The notes under the pieces are model-generated. The model was not told the origin of the DNA and made no database searches. It saw only the letters and a program-made list of their open reading frames with translations. Below are positions 47,990 to 56,767 of a DNA stretch of 64,000 nucleotides, in pieces; position 1 is the stretch's first letter, and each line of letters opens with the position of its first letter. Source of the DNA: Domibacillus iocasae (GTDB taxonomy: Bacteria; Bacillota; Bacilli; Bacillales; Domibacillaceae). A program made the position numbers and the translations under genes. Location of the stretch: NCBI RefSeq assembly GCF_001750285.1, contig NZ_MAMP01000001.1:62001-126000 (forward strand), read 5' to 3'.

Positions 47990-48781
47990 GTGGATACTAT
48001 TTTCTCCGTGCTATTTGAACGGCCGCTGAAGCCAGATACCCTGGTCCGCGGCCGCTTTAAGCTAAACAGCTTGATCGGCAAAGGAAGCTACGGCCTCACG
48101 TATAAAGCGAAAGATCTTCAAACAGGCAGTATTGTGGTCGTAAAGCAGCTGCGAAAACGAAAACGCCACAAGTCAGAAGAGGTCCAATATTTTTTGCAGG
48201 AAGCGGGCTTTTTGCAGCAATTCAATCACCCATCCATCCCTCAGTTTGTGGCTGCTTTTGAGGAAGACGGCGTTCCGTTTCTTGTCATGGACTTCATCGA
48301 CGCGCCTAATTTTGAAGAGTTGATTTTTAACAAAAACAAGGTATACACCGAAAAAGAAACCTTTTTGATTTTGCTTGATGTCATCAATGTGGTTCAATAC
48401 TTCCATCAGCAAGGCATTGTCCATCGTGATTTGCGCATCCCGAATATTTTATGGGACGGCACATCCATTTATATAATTGATTTCGGCTTGGCCCGGTTAC
48501 TCGGCAGCAAGCCTTCCTCCCCTCGCAAAGGAAAAAAAGAGCATCCGCTGTTTCGGGAGCTGTCTGTCAGAAGCGACTTTTTCGCGCTCGGCCATTTTGC
48601 GCTGTTCCTCTTGTATTCCACGTTTGAACCTGCGTCAAAAAAAGAAAAAAGCTGGGAAGAAGAACTTGTTCTTTCCCCGGTGGCACGCCAAACGATTCGC
48701 CGGCTGCTTCAACTTGATCAGCCATATGAAACAATTACTGAACTTATTATTGACGCAGAAAGAGTTTTATCCGGTTATTGA
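47990..48781 (+). CDS. Eukaryotic-type Ser/Thr protein kinase
   Basis: 263 aa from a GTG. Glycine loop GKGSYG (30-35), ATP lysine in VVVKQL (K52), catalytic HRDLRIPN (145-152) with Asp147 and Asn152, metal-binding DFG (164-166). No membrane anchor or PASTA repeats, so it is a soluble kinase of the YabT/YbdM kind found with sporulation in Bacillus. The substrate is likely the tiny Ser/Tyr-rich protein encoded directly upstream (inference). Confidence 0.88.
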   Translation: MDTIFSVLFERPLKPDTLVRGRFKLNSLIGKGSYGLTYKAKDLQTGSIVVVKQLRKRKRHKSEEVQYFLQEAGFLQQFNHPSIPQFVAAFEEDGVPFLVMDFIDAPNFEELIFNKNKVYTEKETFLILLDVINVVQYFHQQGIVHRDLRIPNILWDGTSIYIIDFGLARLLGSKPSSPRKGKKEHPLFRELSVRSDFFALGHFALFLLYSTFEPASKKEKSWEEELVLSPVARQTIRRLLQLDQPYETITELIIDAERVLSGY

Positions 48782-48793
48782 TGTGCTAACATT

Positions 48794-48836
48794 AAAGGAG
48801 ATGTCTCAAAATAAACTGAGACACCTCCTTTTTTAT
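48794..48836. terminator. Terminator after the kinase gene
   Basis: AAAGGAGATGTCTC/GAGACACCTCCTTTTTT stem with a T run. Confidence 0.85.
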
Positions 48837-48874
48837 GTTTATAAACAAATGTATCTTTTTTCCCTAACGAATCA

Positions 48875-49810
48875 TTACGGCTGAAAAATCCGGTCAATTT
48901 GATTGATTTCGTCTTCTGAGAGCTTGACATCGAGCGTTTTCAAGTTATTCAGCACTTGATCGGACCGTTTCGCTCCCGGAATGATGACATCGATTGCGTC
49001 GCGTGTTAAATACCAGGCAAGGACCACATGTGCAAGCTCAGCTCCTTTTGCTTCTGCAATCGGACGGATTTGATCGATTTTTTCCAAGTTTGACGCAAAT
49101 ACATCTTTTTGGAAATACGGCAAACCGTTGCGCAAGTCATCAAACGTGGCATCTTTATCGTACTTGCCTGTCAGCAACCCGGATGCAAGCGGGAAATATG
49201 GGACAAAGGAAATATTTTGTTCCACTAAATAAGGAAATAACTCTTTTTCAGCATCACGTGCAAGCAGATTGTATTCGCCCTGGAACACATCCACATATCC
49301 ATCCTTGTTGGCTTCTTTTAGCTGCTCAAGCGAAAAGTTTGAGACGCCGATATGGCGGATTTTGCCGGCATCTTTCAGCTCTTTTAATGCGCCCACTGCT
49401 TCATCTTTCGGTGTCTGTTCATCCGGAAAATGAATGTAAAATAAGTCGATGTAGTCGGTTTGAAGACGGCCAAGCGCCTCATCTACTGCGTTTTTCAAAA
49501 AGGCCGGTGAATTGTCGAATTTCTCGCCTCCATCTGTTAAAACATGAGCCGCTTTCGTTGCAATGACCGTTTCTGAACGGTTTCCGCGTTCCTTCAACAC
49601 TTCGCCAATTAATTCTTCTGAGCGCTTTGGACCGTAAATAAATGCCGTATCAAGAAAATTCACGCCGTGATCAAGCGCCGTCCGGACCATTTCACGGCCC
49701 GCTTCTTCATCTAAATTCGGATATAAATTATGTCCTCCTACCGCGTTCGCTCCAAAGCCAATTGGATTTACATGAAGATCTGTTTTGCCGATTTGCACAT
49801 GTTTCGTCAT
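48875..49810 (-). CDS. Aldo/keto reductase (IolS/YhdN type)
   Basis: 311 aa from ATGACGAAACATGTGC with AAAGGAGACG upstream. The catalytic tetrad is recognisable: Asp in [11 protein letters not shown], Tyr in the same motif, Lys in VIATKAAH, and His in LFYIHFPD. The NADPH-binding end has [11 protein letters not shown]. Reduces aldehydes or ketones; substrate not known. Confidence 0.9.
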   Translation of the reverse strand: MTKHVQIGKTDLHVNPIGFGANAVGGHNLYPNLDEEAGREMVRTALDHGVNFLDTAFIYGPKRSEELIGEVLKERGNRSETVIATKAAHVLTDGGEKFDNSPAFLKNAVDEALGRLQTDYIDLFYIHFPDEQTPKDEAVGALKELKDAGKIRHIGVSNFSLEQLKEANKDGYVDVFQGEYNLLARDAEKELFPYLVEQNISFVPYFPLASGLLTGKYDKDATFDDLRNGLPYFQKDVFASNLEKIDQIRPIAEAKGAELAHVVLAWYLTRDAIDVIIPGAKRSDQVLNNLKTLDVKLSEDEINQIDRIFQP

Positions 49811-50093
49811 TATGTATCGTCTCCTTTTTATTTTTTCCATCCATTCCCTATTACCAGAATAGAACGACGTTAAACACCTTCTATTATTTTAAACATTCGT
49901 TCTTTTTTCATGAAACCCGCACAATTCACGAATAATGAGTTCACCCTTCATGACAAAAGAGCGAACCGTTTTTCATAAGGGTCAAAAGCAAATTGGTTGC
50001 TTTTGGGCCGATTTCGTACTTCAGCTGCTTGAGCGTTATCATGTGCGGGCTACGTGTTCCCGACTCCTGGCTGCTGGTGTAATGACGCGTTAT

Positions 50094-50750
50094 TTAGGAT
50101 GGCTTAATCAGCTCTATAACATCCATTAATCTTTTTTCCGCCATGGACGCAAGGCGCAGTGAATGTTTTTCAAAGGGCAGAGATTCCGTTACCGGATTGG
50201 GCACAATCACGCACTTTAATCCGGCCGTTACGGCTGCTTGACATCCATTTAAGGAATCTTCGAAAGCGACTGCTTCTGAAGAATGGATACGTAAGGCCTC
50301 GATTGCTTTTAAATACAGGTCGGGGGCCGGCTTTACTTTCTGAACATCCTCCTGCGTGATCATCACGTCAAAATAGTGCAGCAGTTCAAGTTCATGTAAA
50401 TAATGGGTGACCCACTCCCTTGTGGAACTGGACGCAAGGGCAATTTTATATCCCAGCTTTCTGGCTTCTTCTAAATACTCTCTCACCCCTTCACGTGCCT
50501 GAGGAGTTTTCATCTTTCCTTTGTGTAAGGATTTTGCCAGGGCTTCTATTTCGTCAATGTTACAGCTCTCCCCCAGCTGTTCTCTGAAAAATGCATGAAG
50601 CTGCGTATCATCTGTTCCGATGCAGTGAACAAACCGTTCAAGCGGCAATTCAGCCTGATAAAAACCCATCGTTTCTTTATAAGCCTCATACCAAACCGTC
50701 TCCGTGTCAATAATTAGCCCATCAAAGTCAAAAATAATCGCTTTTATCAA
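50094..50750 (-). CDS. HAD-superfamily phosphatase (beta-phosphoglucomutase-like)
   Basis: 218 aa from a TTG (product starting MIKAIIFDFDGLIIDTE) six bases after AAAGGAG; the frame upstream is not conserved-looking. Motif I DFDGLIIDT with the nucleophile Asp, motif II ALASSSTREW, motif III KPAPDLY, motif IV AFEDSLNGCQAA. Resembles YhcW of B. subtilis. Its phosphate substrate is unknown. The 280-base gap before the aldo-keto reductase start holds no supported gene. Confidence 0.85.
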   Translation of the reverse strand: MIKAIIFDFDGLIIDTETVWYEAYKETMGFYQAELPLERFVHCIGTDDTQLHAFFREQLGESCNIDEIEALAKSLHKGKMKTPQAREGVREYLEEARKLGYKIALASSSTREWVTHYLHELELLHYFDVMITQEDVQKVKPAPDLYLKAIEALRIHSSEAVAFEDSLNGCQAAVTAGLKCVIVPNPVTESLPFEKHSLRLASMAEKRLMDVIELIKPS

Positions 50751-50976
50751 AGCCTTTCTCCTTTCCCTTAACCATGCGCGGTGGATCGGACATGTGCCTC
50801 CACGTTTCGCGCTAGATCGAAACAAACATGGATGGGCGCGTCAATCTGGATTTCGTGCTGAATCGTCGGCATCCCTTCACCTGCTTTCTTTTCTCATTAT
50901 ACAATACAAAGTTTCCCAAAAAGAGTCTTGCACGTTTGAAATGATATGGTACATTAATTTGAAAGGACGTGAAGAA

Positions 50977-51606
50977 ATGGAAAACTTTTATTTATTTTTG
51001 GTCATGTGTGTATTGTTGATTATTTTGCCGGGTCCGGATACGGCGATCGCTACGAAAAATACGCTGATATCCGGGCGGACAGGCGGTTTGAAAACCGTCA
51101 TCGGGACATGCTGCGCGCTGCTTATTCATACATTGGCAGCAGTGGTTGGTTTGTCCGCGATTATCGTAAAATCCGCTTTTGTTTTTTCTATTTTCAAATA
51201 TGCAGGCGCTGTGTATTTAATGTATCTCGGTGTGAAAACATTATGGGCGCTTCGCAGCAAGCACAAAGACCATTGGGCTGATACTGAGGAGGTTCATGCG
51301 GCAAAAGGAACTTCTTTTTTTAAGCAGGGATTTTTAACAAACCTGCTTAATCCGAAAGTGGCGGTTTTTTTCTTAACATTCCTGCCGCAGTTCGTTGATG
51401 CCGGTGCTGCTACATTTATGCCGTTTTTGGCAATGGGTATCACGTACATTCTTTTGACTGCTGTCTGGTTTTTATTTTATATTTATTTGCTCGATCACAT
51501 TCGCGCGTTTATGAACAAGCCAAAACCCCAGACAATTATGGAAGGCATAACGGGCACGATTCTCATCGCTTTTGGGATCAAACTCGCTTTAGAAAAAGCA
51601 TACTAA
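50977..51606 (+). CDS. LysE/RhtB-family amino acid exporter
   Basis: 209 aa from ATGGAAAACTTTTATT after GAAAGGACG. Six hydrophobic helices; the family N-terminal motif ILPGPDTAIATKNTLISGRT and loop FLTNLLNPKVAVFFLTFLP are clear. Exports amino acids or related compounds across the membrane. Substrate unknown. Confidence 0.9.
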   Translation: MENFYLFLVMCVLLIILPGPDTAIATKNTLISGRTGGLKTVIGTCCALLIHTLAAVVGLSAIIVKSAFVFSIFKYAGAVYLMYLGVKTLWALRSKHKDHWADTEEVHAAKGTSFFKQGFLTNLLNPKVAVFFLTFLPQFVDAGAATFMPFLAMGITYILLTAVWFLFYIYLLDHIRAFMNKPKPQTIMEGITGTILIAFGIKLALEKAY

Positions 51607-51607
51607 T

Positions 51608-51742
51608 TACGAATCTGTGAATCATGCAGGTGGCTTTACACTAGAATCCGGCTCATTCTTCCCGCCGCTGATCGGATTGGCAGCGAGTTTCGCTGGAGAA
51701 AAAATCATCGTGGCTAAGCAGCATAATGAAAAAAACGCATAA
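51608..51742 (+). pseudogene. Orphan C-terminal gene fragment
   Basis: Forty-four codons, beginning just after the exporter stop, read YESVNHAGGFTLESGSFFPP then LIGLAASFAGEKIIVAKQHN and a stop. No start with a ribosome binding site is seen. The text looks like the end of a membrane protein. A perfect inverted repeat, CATAATGAAAA/TTTTCATTATG, follows. Family not recognised. Confidence 0.4.
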
Positions 51743-51851
51743 GCTGCTTTTCATTATGTCGATTGTCTTAAATGTTTTCCTGATTCTTTCACTTCTTTTC
51801 GAGTAGTCGCGTTAACATTTGGATTTGATCTACAGACAAAAGTAAAGAAAT

Positions 51852-51868
51852 TATATAAGTTGAACAAA
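51852..51868 (+). repeat. Lone copy of the inverted-repeat element end
   Basis: TATATAAGTTGAACAAA is identical to the left end at 26941-26957. No matching inverted partner is seen nearby. The next bases (GTCTAGCTGCAGGG at about 51916) also resemble Bacillus intergenic repeats. The rest of the 51.75-52.2 kb gap has no gene. Confidence 0.7.
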
Positions 51869-52204
51869 GAGGCTTACTTTAGAAAACAGTGGCTGTTTAG
51901 GCTCGTGCCTTTCGTCTAGCTGCAGGGATGATCACCGATTTGTTCTGGAATCAGCTCTTCCAACTAACACCTTATTTTTGCAGACATAGGTCAGTCTTAT
52001 AGAGAATGTCTGTCTATTTGAAGAGCAGCGAGTATTCAAGCAGGGGCGTTCCGCTTTTTATTGGTGCCAGCGGTTAGTTTATTCAAATCATTGTCCCAAA
52101 ATCTATCTTCTCAATTCTATTAAAATAGATCGAAACATGGTAAAATGGATAGGTTGATGAAGAAACCGGCCTTGTGAAACACTCAGCAGAAATGAGGAAA
52201 TAAC

Positions 52205-52426
52205 GTGAGCGAAGTCGATCAAAAAGCAATCTTACAGGCGATTATGGATTTGTCTAAACAAGTGACGGGGCTGTCTGAACAACTAACAGAAACAGAATCG
52301 CGGCTGACAAGCCGTATGGATAAACTGGAACAAAAGCTGGATAAAGTCGATGCTAAAGTGACCATCCTGTCCGATGAACTGCTTGAAACACGAGCAGACG
52401 TGCTTATGCTGAAAAAAGCAAAATAA
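52205..52426 (+). CDS. Small coiled-coil protein
   Basis: 73 aa from a GTG after GAGGAAA. Almost entirely a heptad coiled coil: AILQAIMDLSKQVTGLSEQL, then RMDKLEQKLDKVDAKVTILS. Such small proteins oligomerise; their role is unknown. It has its own terminator (GCGGCGT/ACGCCG with T run at 52442-52475). Confidence 0.7.
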   Translation: MSEVDQKAILQAIMDLSKQVTGLSEQLTETESRLTSRMDKLEQKLDKVDAKVTILSDELLETRADVLMLKKAK

Positions 52427-52441
52427 TCTCTCATAGACCAA

Positions 52442-52476
52442 AAACGGCGTACGCAAACAGGCACGCCGCTTTTTTA
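52442..52476 (+). terminator. Terminator after the coiled-coil gene
   Basis: AACGGCGT...ACGCCGCTT stem with T run. Confidence 0.75.
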
Positions 52477-52567
52477 TTTCATTCACTATTTTTTGTAACT
52501 ATATTGTAATATACGTAATATTATGTCATAATTGAATTCTATCTAAAATAATTTCAGGAGAGCTGTC

Positions 52568-52906
52568 ATGAAAACATCTACGCCCTGCCCTCAATGTCAT
52601 GAGCTGATTACGATGGAAGATATTGAAGATTTCGCCGGCCCGTTTCATATGAAATGCCCGAATTGCCGCACAAAACTGAAAGAAACAAAAGTGAGAACGT
52701 GGCTGCTCATGTTCATGATCGGTCTTATCCCTTTATTTATTTACCTGACAGCTGTCATTCAAGGTTATCTAGGCCGCTTTCTGCCCGTGATTGGACAGGT
52801 TCCAACCTTTTTTATTTTCCTTGCTTTCTGCGGTCCTTTATATATAATGTACGAACGCTTTAATGCTCTTCTCCTTTTCAACAAAGGAAATATTCAAATA
52901 AAATGA
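52568..52906 (+). CDS. Zinc-ribbon membrane protein
   Basis: 112 aa. N-terminal zinc ribbon with two CxxC pairs, TPCPQCHELI and MKCPNCRTKL, followed by two hydrophobic helices (WLLMFMIGLIPLFIYLTAVI and VPTFFIFLAFCGPLYIMYE). AGGAGAGCTGTC before the ATG. Unknown function. Monocistronic. Confidence 0.75.
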   Translation: MKTSTPCPQCHELITMEDIEDFAGPFHMKCPNCRTKLKETKVRTWLLMFMIGLIPLFIYLTAVIQGYLGRFLPVIGQVPTFFIFLAFCGPLYIMYERFNALLLFNKGNIQIK

Positions 52907-52943
52907 GCTGATTCCCGTGAAGAAAATCAGCTCATTTTTTATT
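52903..52943 (+). terminator. Terminator after the zinc-ribbon gene
   Basis: ATGAGCTGATT/AATCAGCTCAT stem with T run. Confidence 0.85.
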
Positions 52944-53054
52944 TTTATGAAATATTTTCCTTTTAGTAAAATTTATCTAATACCGTTTTAATAGAAGAAT
53001 GGGTCTATGTGTTTCGTAGATTAGTACATGTTTGAAAACACCGGCTGTCAATCA

Positions 53055-53264
53055 TCACTCCACTTTATAAAGTATCCGCCTATTTCCACCCCAAGGGCTT
53101 CCGTCCATGCCTTGCCGGCTCGAATCAGCTGCAGAATCGCTGTATTCGTCAGATGAAATTTCGATGCCGTTTTCTTCAATCCATGATACGAGCTCACTGT
53201 TGCCCGAATTGTTGCCGTTCAGGAGAAAACACTTTACCTTAAAGGGTACCGGGTGAATGCTCAC
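53055..53264 (-). CDS. Small acidic protein coupled to the YheC/D gene
   Basis: 69 aa from a GTG that overlaps the YheC/D stop (GTGA), so it should be translationally coupled. Text: MSIHPVPFKVKCFLLNGNNS, then acidic ENGIEISSDEYSDSAADSS and SPWGGNRRILYKVE. No family recognised. Coupling suggests a spore-related partner. Confidence 0.5.
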   Translation of the reverse strand: MSIHPVPFKVKCFLLNGNNSGNSELVSWIEENGIEISSDEYSDSAADSSRQGMDGSPWGGNRRILYKVE

Positions 53265-54289
53265 TTTTCTCGTTCAGCCAAATATTTTGCGTAAAGAATT
53301 GTATTTCGGGCTACATCCAATTCACAATTAAAAATTACCGGCTCCCCGGGCCTCCAATTGACTTCAAATAACCACAATTTTTGATTCTCATCAATGCCTA
53401 TATCAACGCCCAGTTCATCAAATAAAACATCATTGTATAAAGATTCGAAATAAGTAGCGAAGTCAATGGCAAACCGCTCAACCTCCGCCTTCATCTCACG
53501 CCAGGAATCTGGAAATTCCTTTTTTAAAATATCATCCAAGTACCCCGTGTATCCACCGCTGCCCATATTGGATGTAACGCTCCCGATCGGGCCTATCCGT
53601 GGATACATAGATGTGATCACCCATTCTCCCAGCCCGTTCTTTTGAACATGCAGGCGCAAATCATATACATGGCCGGTATTGAGCCGGCACGAAAGAAAAG
53701 GCTGTGCAATGTACTCATTTGGCTGAATGTGGTCAGAAAACCACTTAAGCAATTTCTTTTTTTTGTAAGTGGTGCTGTTCCCTGCCTCCATCAGCTGATA
53801 CCATCTGATGCTTTTCTTTTCAACAGTGATAATTCCTTTGCCTTGATGTCCCGATTTCGGCTTTAAAAGGACTTTCCCATATTGGCTGATCATGTCAAAA
53901 AGGATATCGCTATCAGTTAACTCAAATGTAGGAATAAGGTATTTCCCAAATTCCCTGCCCTCTTTAATCCGATTGTATACTCTTAGTTTGTTTCCGACGG
54001 AATGGCTGGTAAACGGAATGATCCCAGACAAAAAATCATACATTTCTTCCGCTTCGTCATCCGGCGGGGCACCCGCATTATAAATCACATCCGGAAAGGG
54101 GAAAATTTTTTCCACCCATTCCCCGTTTTCATATACTTTTCCAATGATTCTTTCCTCTTCCACCATCACATCTTTATGTGTAAAGTAAAAAAAGGGGACC
54201 CCTTCCGCTTTAGCCGCCGCTGCATATGCATATGCTTTTGTTACTCTTTCAGGATTCTCTCTGAAATGAAACATGCCAATTAACGTCAT
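53261..54289 (-). CDS. YheC/YheD-family spore coat-associated ATP-grasp protein
   Basis: 342 aa. ATP-grasp motifs: KVLLKPKSGHQGKGIITVEK, then DLRLHVQKNGLGEW, and the metal end LFEVNWRPGEP. N-terminal part (GMFHFRENPERVTKAYAYAA) matches the YheC/D spore family. These proteins are associated with the endospore coat; the ligated substrate is not known. Confidence 0.88.
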   Translation of the reverse strand: MTLIGMFHFRENPERVTKAYAYAAAAKAEGVPFFYFTHKDVMVEEERIIGKVYENGEWVEKIFPFPDVIYNAGAPPDDEAEEMYDFLSGIIPFTSHSVGNKLRVYNRIKEGREFGKYLIPTFELTDSDILFDMISQYGKVLLKPKSGHQGKGIITVEKKSIRWYQLMEAGNSTTYKKKKLLKWFSDHIQPNEYIAQPFLSCRLNTGHVYDLRLHVQKNGLGEWVITSMYPRIGPIGSVTSNMGSGGYTGYLDDILKKEFPDSWREMKAEVERFAIDFATYFESLYNDVLFDELGVDIGIDENQKLWLFEVNWRPGEPVIFNCELDVARNTILYAKYLAEREK

Positions 54290-54628
54290 AATAAAGCCAC
54301 CCCACCTTTTTCAAACCCTCCTTTCAGTTTATTAACGATTGCTTTTAAGGATACCAATTTTTTCTTCTTTGATTTCTTTCTTCCTTTACTTTCTAATCGT
54401 ACTAATTCTTTTTTAAACATCATAGGTATTCTCGTACTCGACTGATTGAATATCACGTCGTTCGCTTTTATATTAACTATTTTCTATTTTCTCGTTTTTA
54501 AAGATCTTTCTCAGATGCAAAACATTTTATCGTTCCTGTCTCCCTCTTTTGCAGCTGAATACCATTTTTTTAAGCATTTTAATTGAAGCCATTCCCTTTG
54601 TGTTCTGATCGTTGCTTTAGTCGTCAGT

Positions 54629-54674
54629 ATTTTTTTAAAAGGCTCTGTTAAACGCTGGTGTTGATTTTTCGCAG
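54629..54674 (+). repeat. Repeat GGCTCTGTTAAA, plus-strand copy
   Basis: TTTTTTTAAAAGGCTCTGTT followed by AAACGCTGGTGTTGATTTTT resembles a repeat common in Bacillus genomes (as I recall). An inverted relative is at 56577-56612. Confidence 0.55.
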
Positions 54675-54685
54675 AATGCAGTATA

Positions 54686-54802
54686 AGCAGTTGACCGAAA
54701 CTGTTACACAAAAGGCTTTTCAATAACTGACTTAAAAGAAAGGCTCAAAAATATTGTTAATTTTCTTGTTAAACCAATGGAAAGAGGTTAATTTAATAAG
54801 AA
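54686..54802 (+). repeat. About 115-bp repeat, copy A (upstream of the SDR gene)
   Basis: Aligns with copy B at 56090-56194: AGCAGTTGAC(C/T)GA(A/T)ACTGTT, then (A)AAAGGCTT, (A)CTTAAAAGAAAGGCTCA and ATTTTCTTGTT(A/T)AAC. Most bases agree apart from a gap of about 13. Confidence 0.75.
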
Positions 54803-55120
54803 AAACCAAGAAGTGAAATCTAAAGTTATTGTGAAATTTACCTTTATTTGTTAGGGTTAAGCGTAGGAGATGGCTAGAAAGGGGATAAGATTTGAGATGC
54901 AGAAGAACTTGTAATGATTTGTAATTGGGTATAGTAGGATCTCTCTCTTTATTTAAGAGGGGGTATTTGACTATCTACAATCTTACAAGGACTCTATGAT
55001 TCCGAATCAACCCCTTTTGATAAAGGTTGGATGCTGTTTGTGTTTATGCCTTTTTATTTAAGAATAATTATATCTTCTGTTGACCTTATCAATGTGTCCT
55101 TCATATAAAGGGGTATTTTA

Positions 55121-55894
55121 ATGAATCATTTAAAAGAAAAAATTGCTATTATTACTGGAGCAAGTCGTGTTAAAGGTATCGGGGCAGCTATTTGTAGAGA
55201 GTTAGCCAAAACAGGGTATCATATATTTTTTACTTATTGGACTGATTATGATAAAGAAATGCCTTGGAGTATTGAATTAGACGAGCCAATGAAATTAAAA
55301 GAAGAATTAATACGAAAAGGTGTCAAGGCTTCCTGCATGGAACTAGACTTATCTAATCCTGATGCACCTCAACAACTGTTAAATGAAGTAATTGAGCAAC
55401 TTGGTTATCCAGATATCCTAATTAATAATGCAGCATTCTCAACTAATACCGACTATTCTAACCTAGATGCAGAAGAATTAGACAAGCATTATATGATTAA
55501 TGTTCGTGCAACAACACTTTTAAGTATTCAATTTGCTCGAAAATTTGACAAGAAATCTGGAGGAAGAATTGTCAATCTTACTTCAGGTCAATTTCAAGGA
55601 CCAATGCCTGGTGAATTAGCGTATGCAACTACAAAAGGGGCAGTCGATGCCCTAACGATTACATTATCGGCGGAACTTGCCCCCTTGGGGATAACAGTCA
55701 ATGCAGTAAATCCAGGACCAACTGATACAGGATGGATGACAGAAACGATAAAGAGTGACCTAAAACCGTTGTTTCCTTTCGGCAGGATAGGTGAACCAAG
55801 AGATGTTGCAAAAACGATTAAGTTTCTGGTGAGTAATGAAGCTGATTGGATTACTGGCCAAATCATTCATTCCGAGGGTGGTTTTAGAAGATAA
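55121..55894 (+). CDS. Short-chain dehydrogenase/reductase
   Basis: 257 aa SDR fold. NAD(P) motif TGASRVKGIGAAI (glycine-rich loop with an insertion), NNAA in LINNAAFST, catalytic Ser in NLTSGQFQG, Tyr/Lys in YATTKGAVDA, and C-terminal WITGQIIHSEGGF. AAGGGG site before the ATG. Its sequence is visibly more AT-rich than neighbours, and it lies between two repeat copies, which suggests transfer. Substrate unknown. Confidence 0.88.
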   Translation: MNHLKEKIAIITGASRVKGIGAAICRELAKTGYHIFFTYWTDYDKEMPWSIELDEPMKLKEELIRKGVKASCMELDLSNPDAPQQLLNEVIEQLGYPDILINNAAFSTNTDYSNLDAEELDKHYMINVRATTLLSIQFARKFDKKSGGRIVNLTSGQFQGPMPGELAYATTKGAVDALTITLSAELAPLGITVNAVNPGPTDTGWMTETIKSDLKPLFPFGRIGEPRDVAKTIKFLVSNEADWITGQIIHSEGGFRR

Positions 55895-55963
55895 ATTAAA
55901 CAGAAAGTGCTTTTGCTTCATGAATGGCTAATGGGTGCGGTTAGTTCAAGAAAGACCAAACAA

Positions 55964-55991
55964 AGAACCAAAAATGGTCCTTTTTTTTGAT
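55964..55991 (+). terminator. Weak terminator after the SDR gene
   Basis: ACCA-aaaa-TGGT stem followed by a T8 run. The rest of 55895-56089 shows no gene. Confidence 0.5.
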
Positions 55992-56089
55992 GAAGTATCA
56001 ACATCATCGTTTACCACAGCCTAAAAAAAAGATGGTTATTACCCAACAGTTCGTCCATACGGGTCAGCTGCACTAATCTTGGCTTAGAC

Positions 56090-56194
56090 AGCAGTTGACT
56101 GATACTGTTGAGTAAAAGGCTTACTTAAAAAAAGGCTCATTCAAGGCTAATATAGATTTTCTTGTTTAACTAAAGGGGCAGATTTGTTGAAGAA
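56090..56194 (+). repeat. About 105-bp repeat, copy B (upstream of the small membrane gene)
   Basis: Imperfect direct repeat of 54686-54802, ending TTTTCTTGTTTAACTAAAGG and GGCAGATTTGTTGAAG. Each copy lies upstream of a gene on the same strand. Confidence 0.75.
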
Positions 56195-56220
56195 CAGTTA
56201 AATAAAGAAGTTATAAAAGT

Positions 56221-56519
56221 ATGGATAAACTAATGTTTTTTTTATACGCGTTTATTATTCAATTTGTTTTTGGACTTTGTGTGATTATTAATCTAAACCA
56301 AAATACGAATCGGTCTTTTAGTGAACTAAGCGGTGAAGAACTTACAAAATCTATTATCATTGGAGTTTTAGGGCTTACTGCGCTTATTTTTTCCGTGATG
56401 CTTATAATGTAAGATTTCAAGAAATTTCAAAAAGAGCGAGAATAACATTATCTCTTTTTTCATTATTTTTTTCAGTTATCACAGCAGTCTTCCTTGTTGG
56501 TGATTATTTGTTAAGTTAA
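56221..56519 (+). pseudogene. Small membrane protein gene with a frameshift
   Basis: The first 63 codons (MDKLMFFLYAFIIQFVFGLC, a loop, then KSIIIGVLGLTALIFSVMLI) stop at TAA. In the -1 phase the text continues RFQEISKRARITLSLFSLFF then SVITAVFLVGDYLLS and a stop at 56519, giving a third helix. Joined, it is a natural three- or four-helix protein of about 98 residues. Family unknown. The 63-aa product may also be real as it stands. Confidence 0.5.
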
Positions 56520-56576
56520 AAGAATTTAATAAGAAGTATTAATCAACTGTTACTCAATATTTAAAAAACATTAAAT

Positions 56577-56612
56577 ACCAACAGCAAACTTTAACAGAGC
56601 CTTATTTAAAAA
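56577..56612 (-). repeat. Repeat GGCTCTGTTAAA, minus-strand copy
   Basis: Minus strand TTTTTAAATAAGGCTCTGTT then AAAGTTTGCTGTTGG, related to 54629-54674 in opposite orientation. The two copies enclose the AT-rich island. No gene is seen from here to 56767. Confidence 0.55.
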
Positions 56613-56767
56613 CGCTGGTTTTTTCATTTTTGTATATAGAAACACTATACAATAAGTTCATCCAAACATGAAAGGATGTTTTTGTATGAACGCAGCAGAC
56701 TCCTTGACACTCCCACGCCTGCAGTGATCTTTCCTGATTGGAAAATGTGTAAACGCTGCCAAAGTAC

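Larger units (their letters stand above)
54290..55120. other. AT-rich gap upstream of the SDR gene
   Basis: No intact gene in 830 bases. It holds the repeats listed separately and, at about 54970-55108 on the plus strand, a short open stretch ending in WMLFVFMPFYLRIIISSVDL, perhaps a broken membrane gene. Its TAA sits next to the SDR ribosome binding site. Confidence 0.4.

Noticed and set aside
49935-50129. 64-codon plus-strand frame
   Set aside because: It overlaps the 3' end of the HAD gene, lacks a ribosome binding site and matches no family I know.
54511-54723. 70-codon minus-strand frame resembling a transposase end
   Set aside because: Much of it is the translation of the GGCTCTGTTAAA repeat and its flanks; no site and no recognised domain.
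54290-56767. Prophage or insertion sequence carrying its own enzyme
   Set aside because: No transposase, integrase or phage gene was found; only repeats and cargo-like genes are visible.
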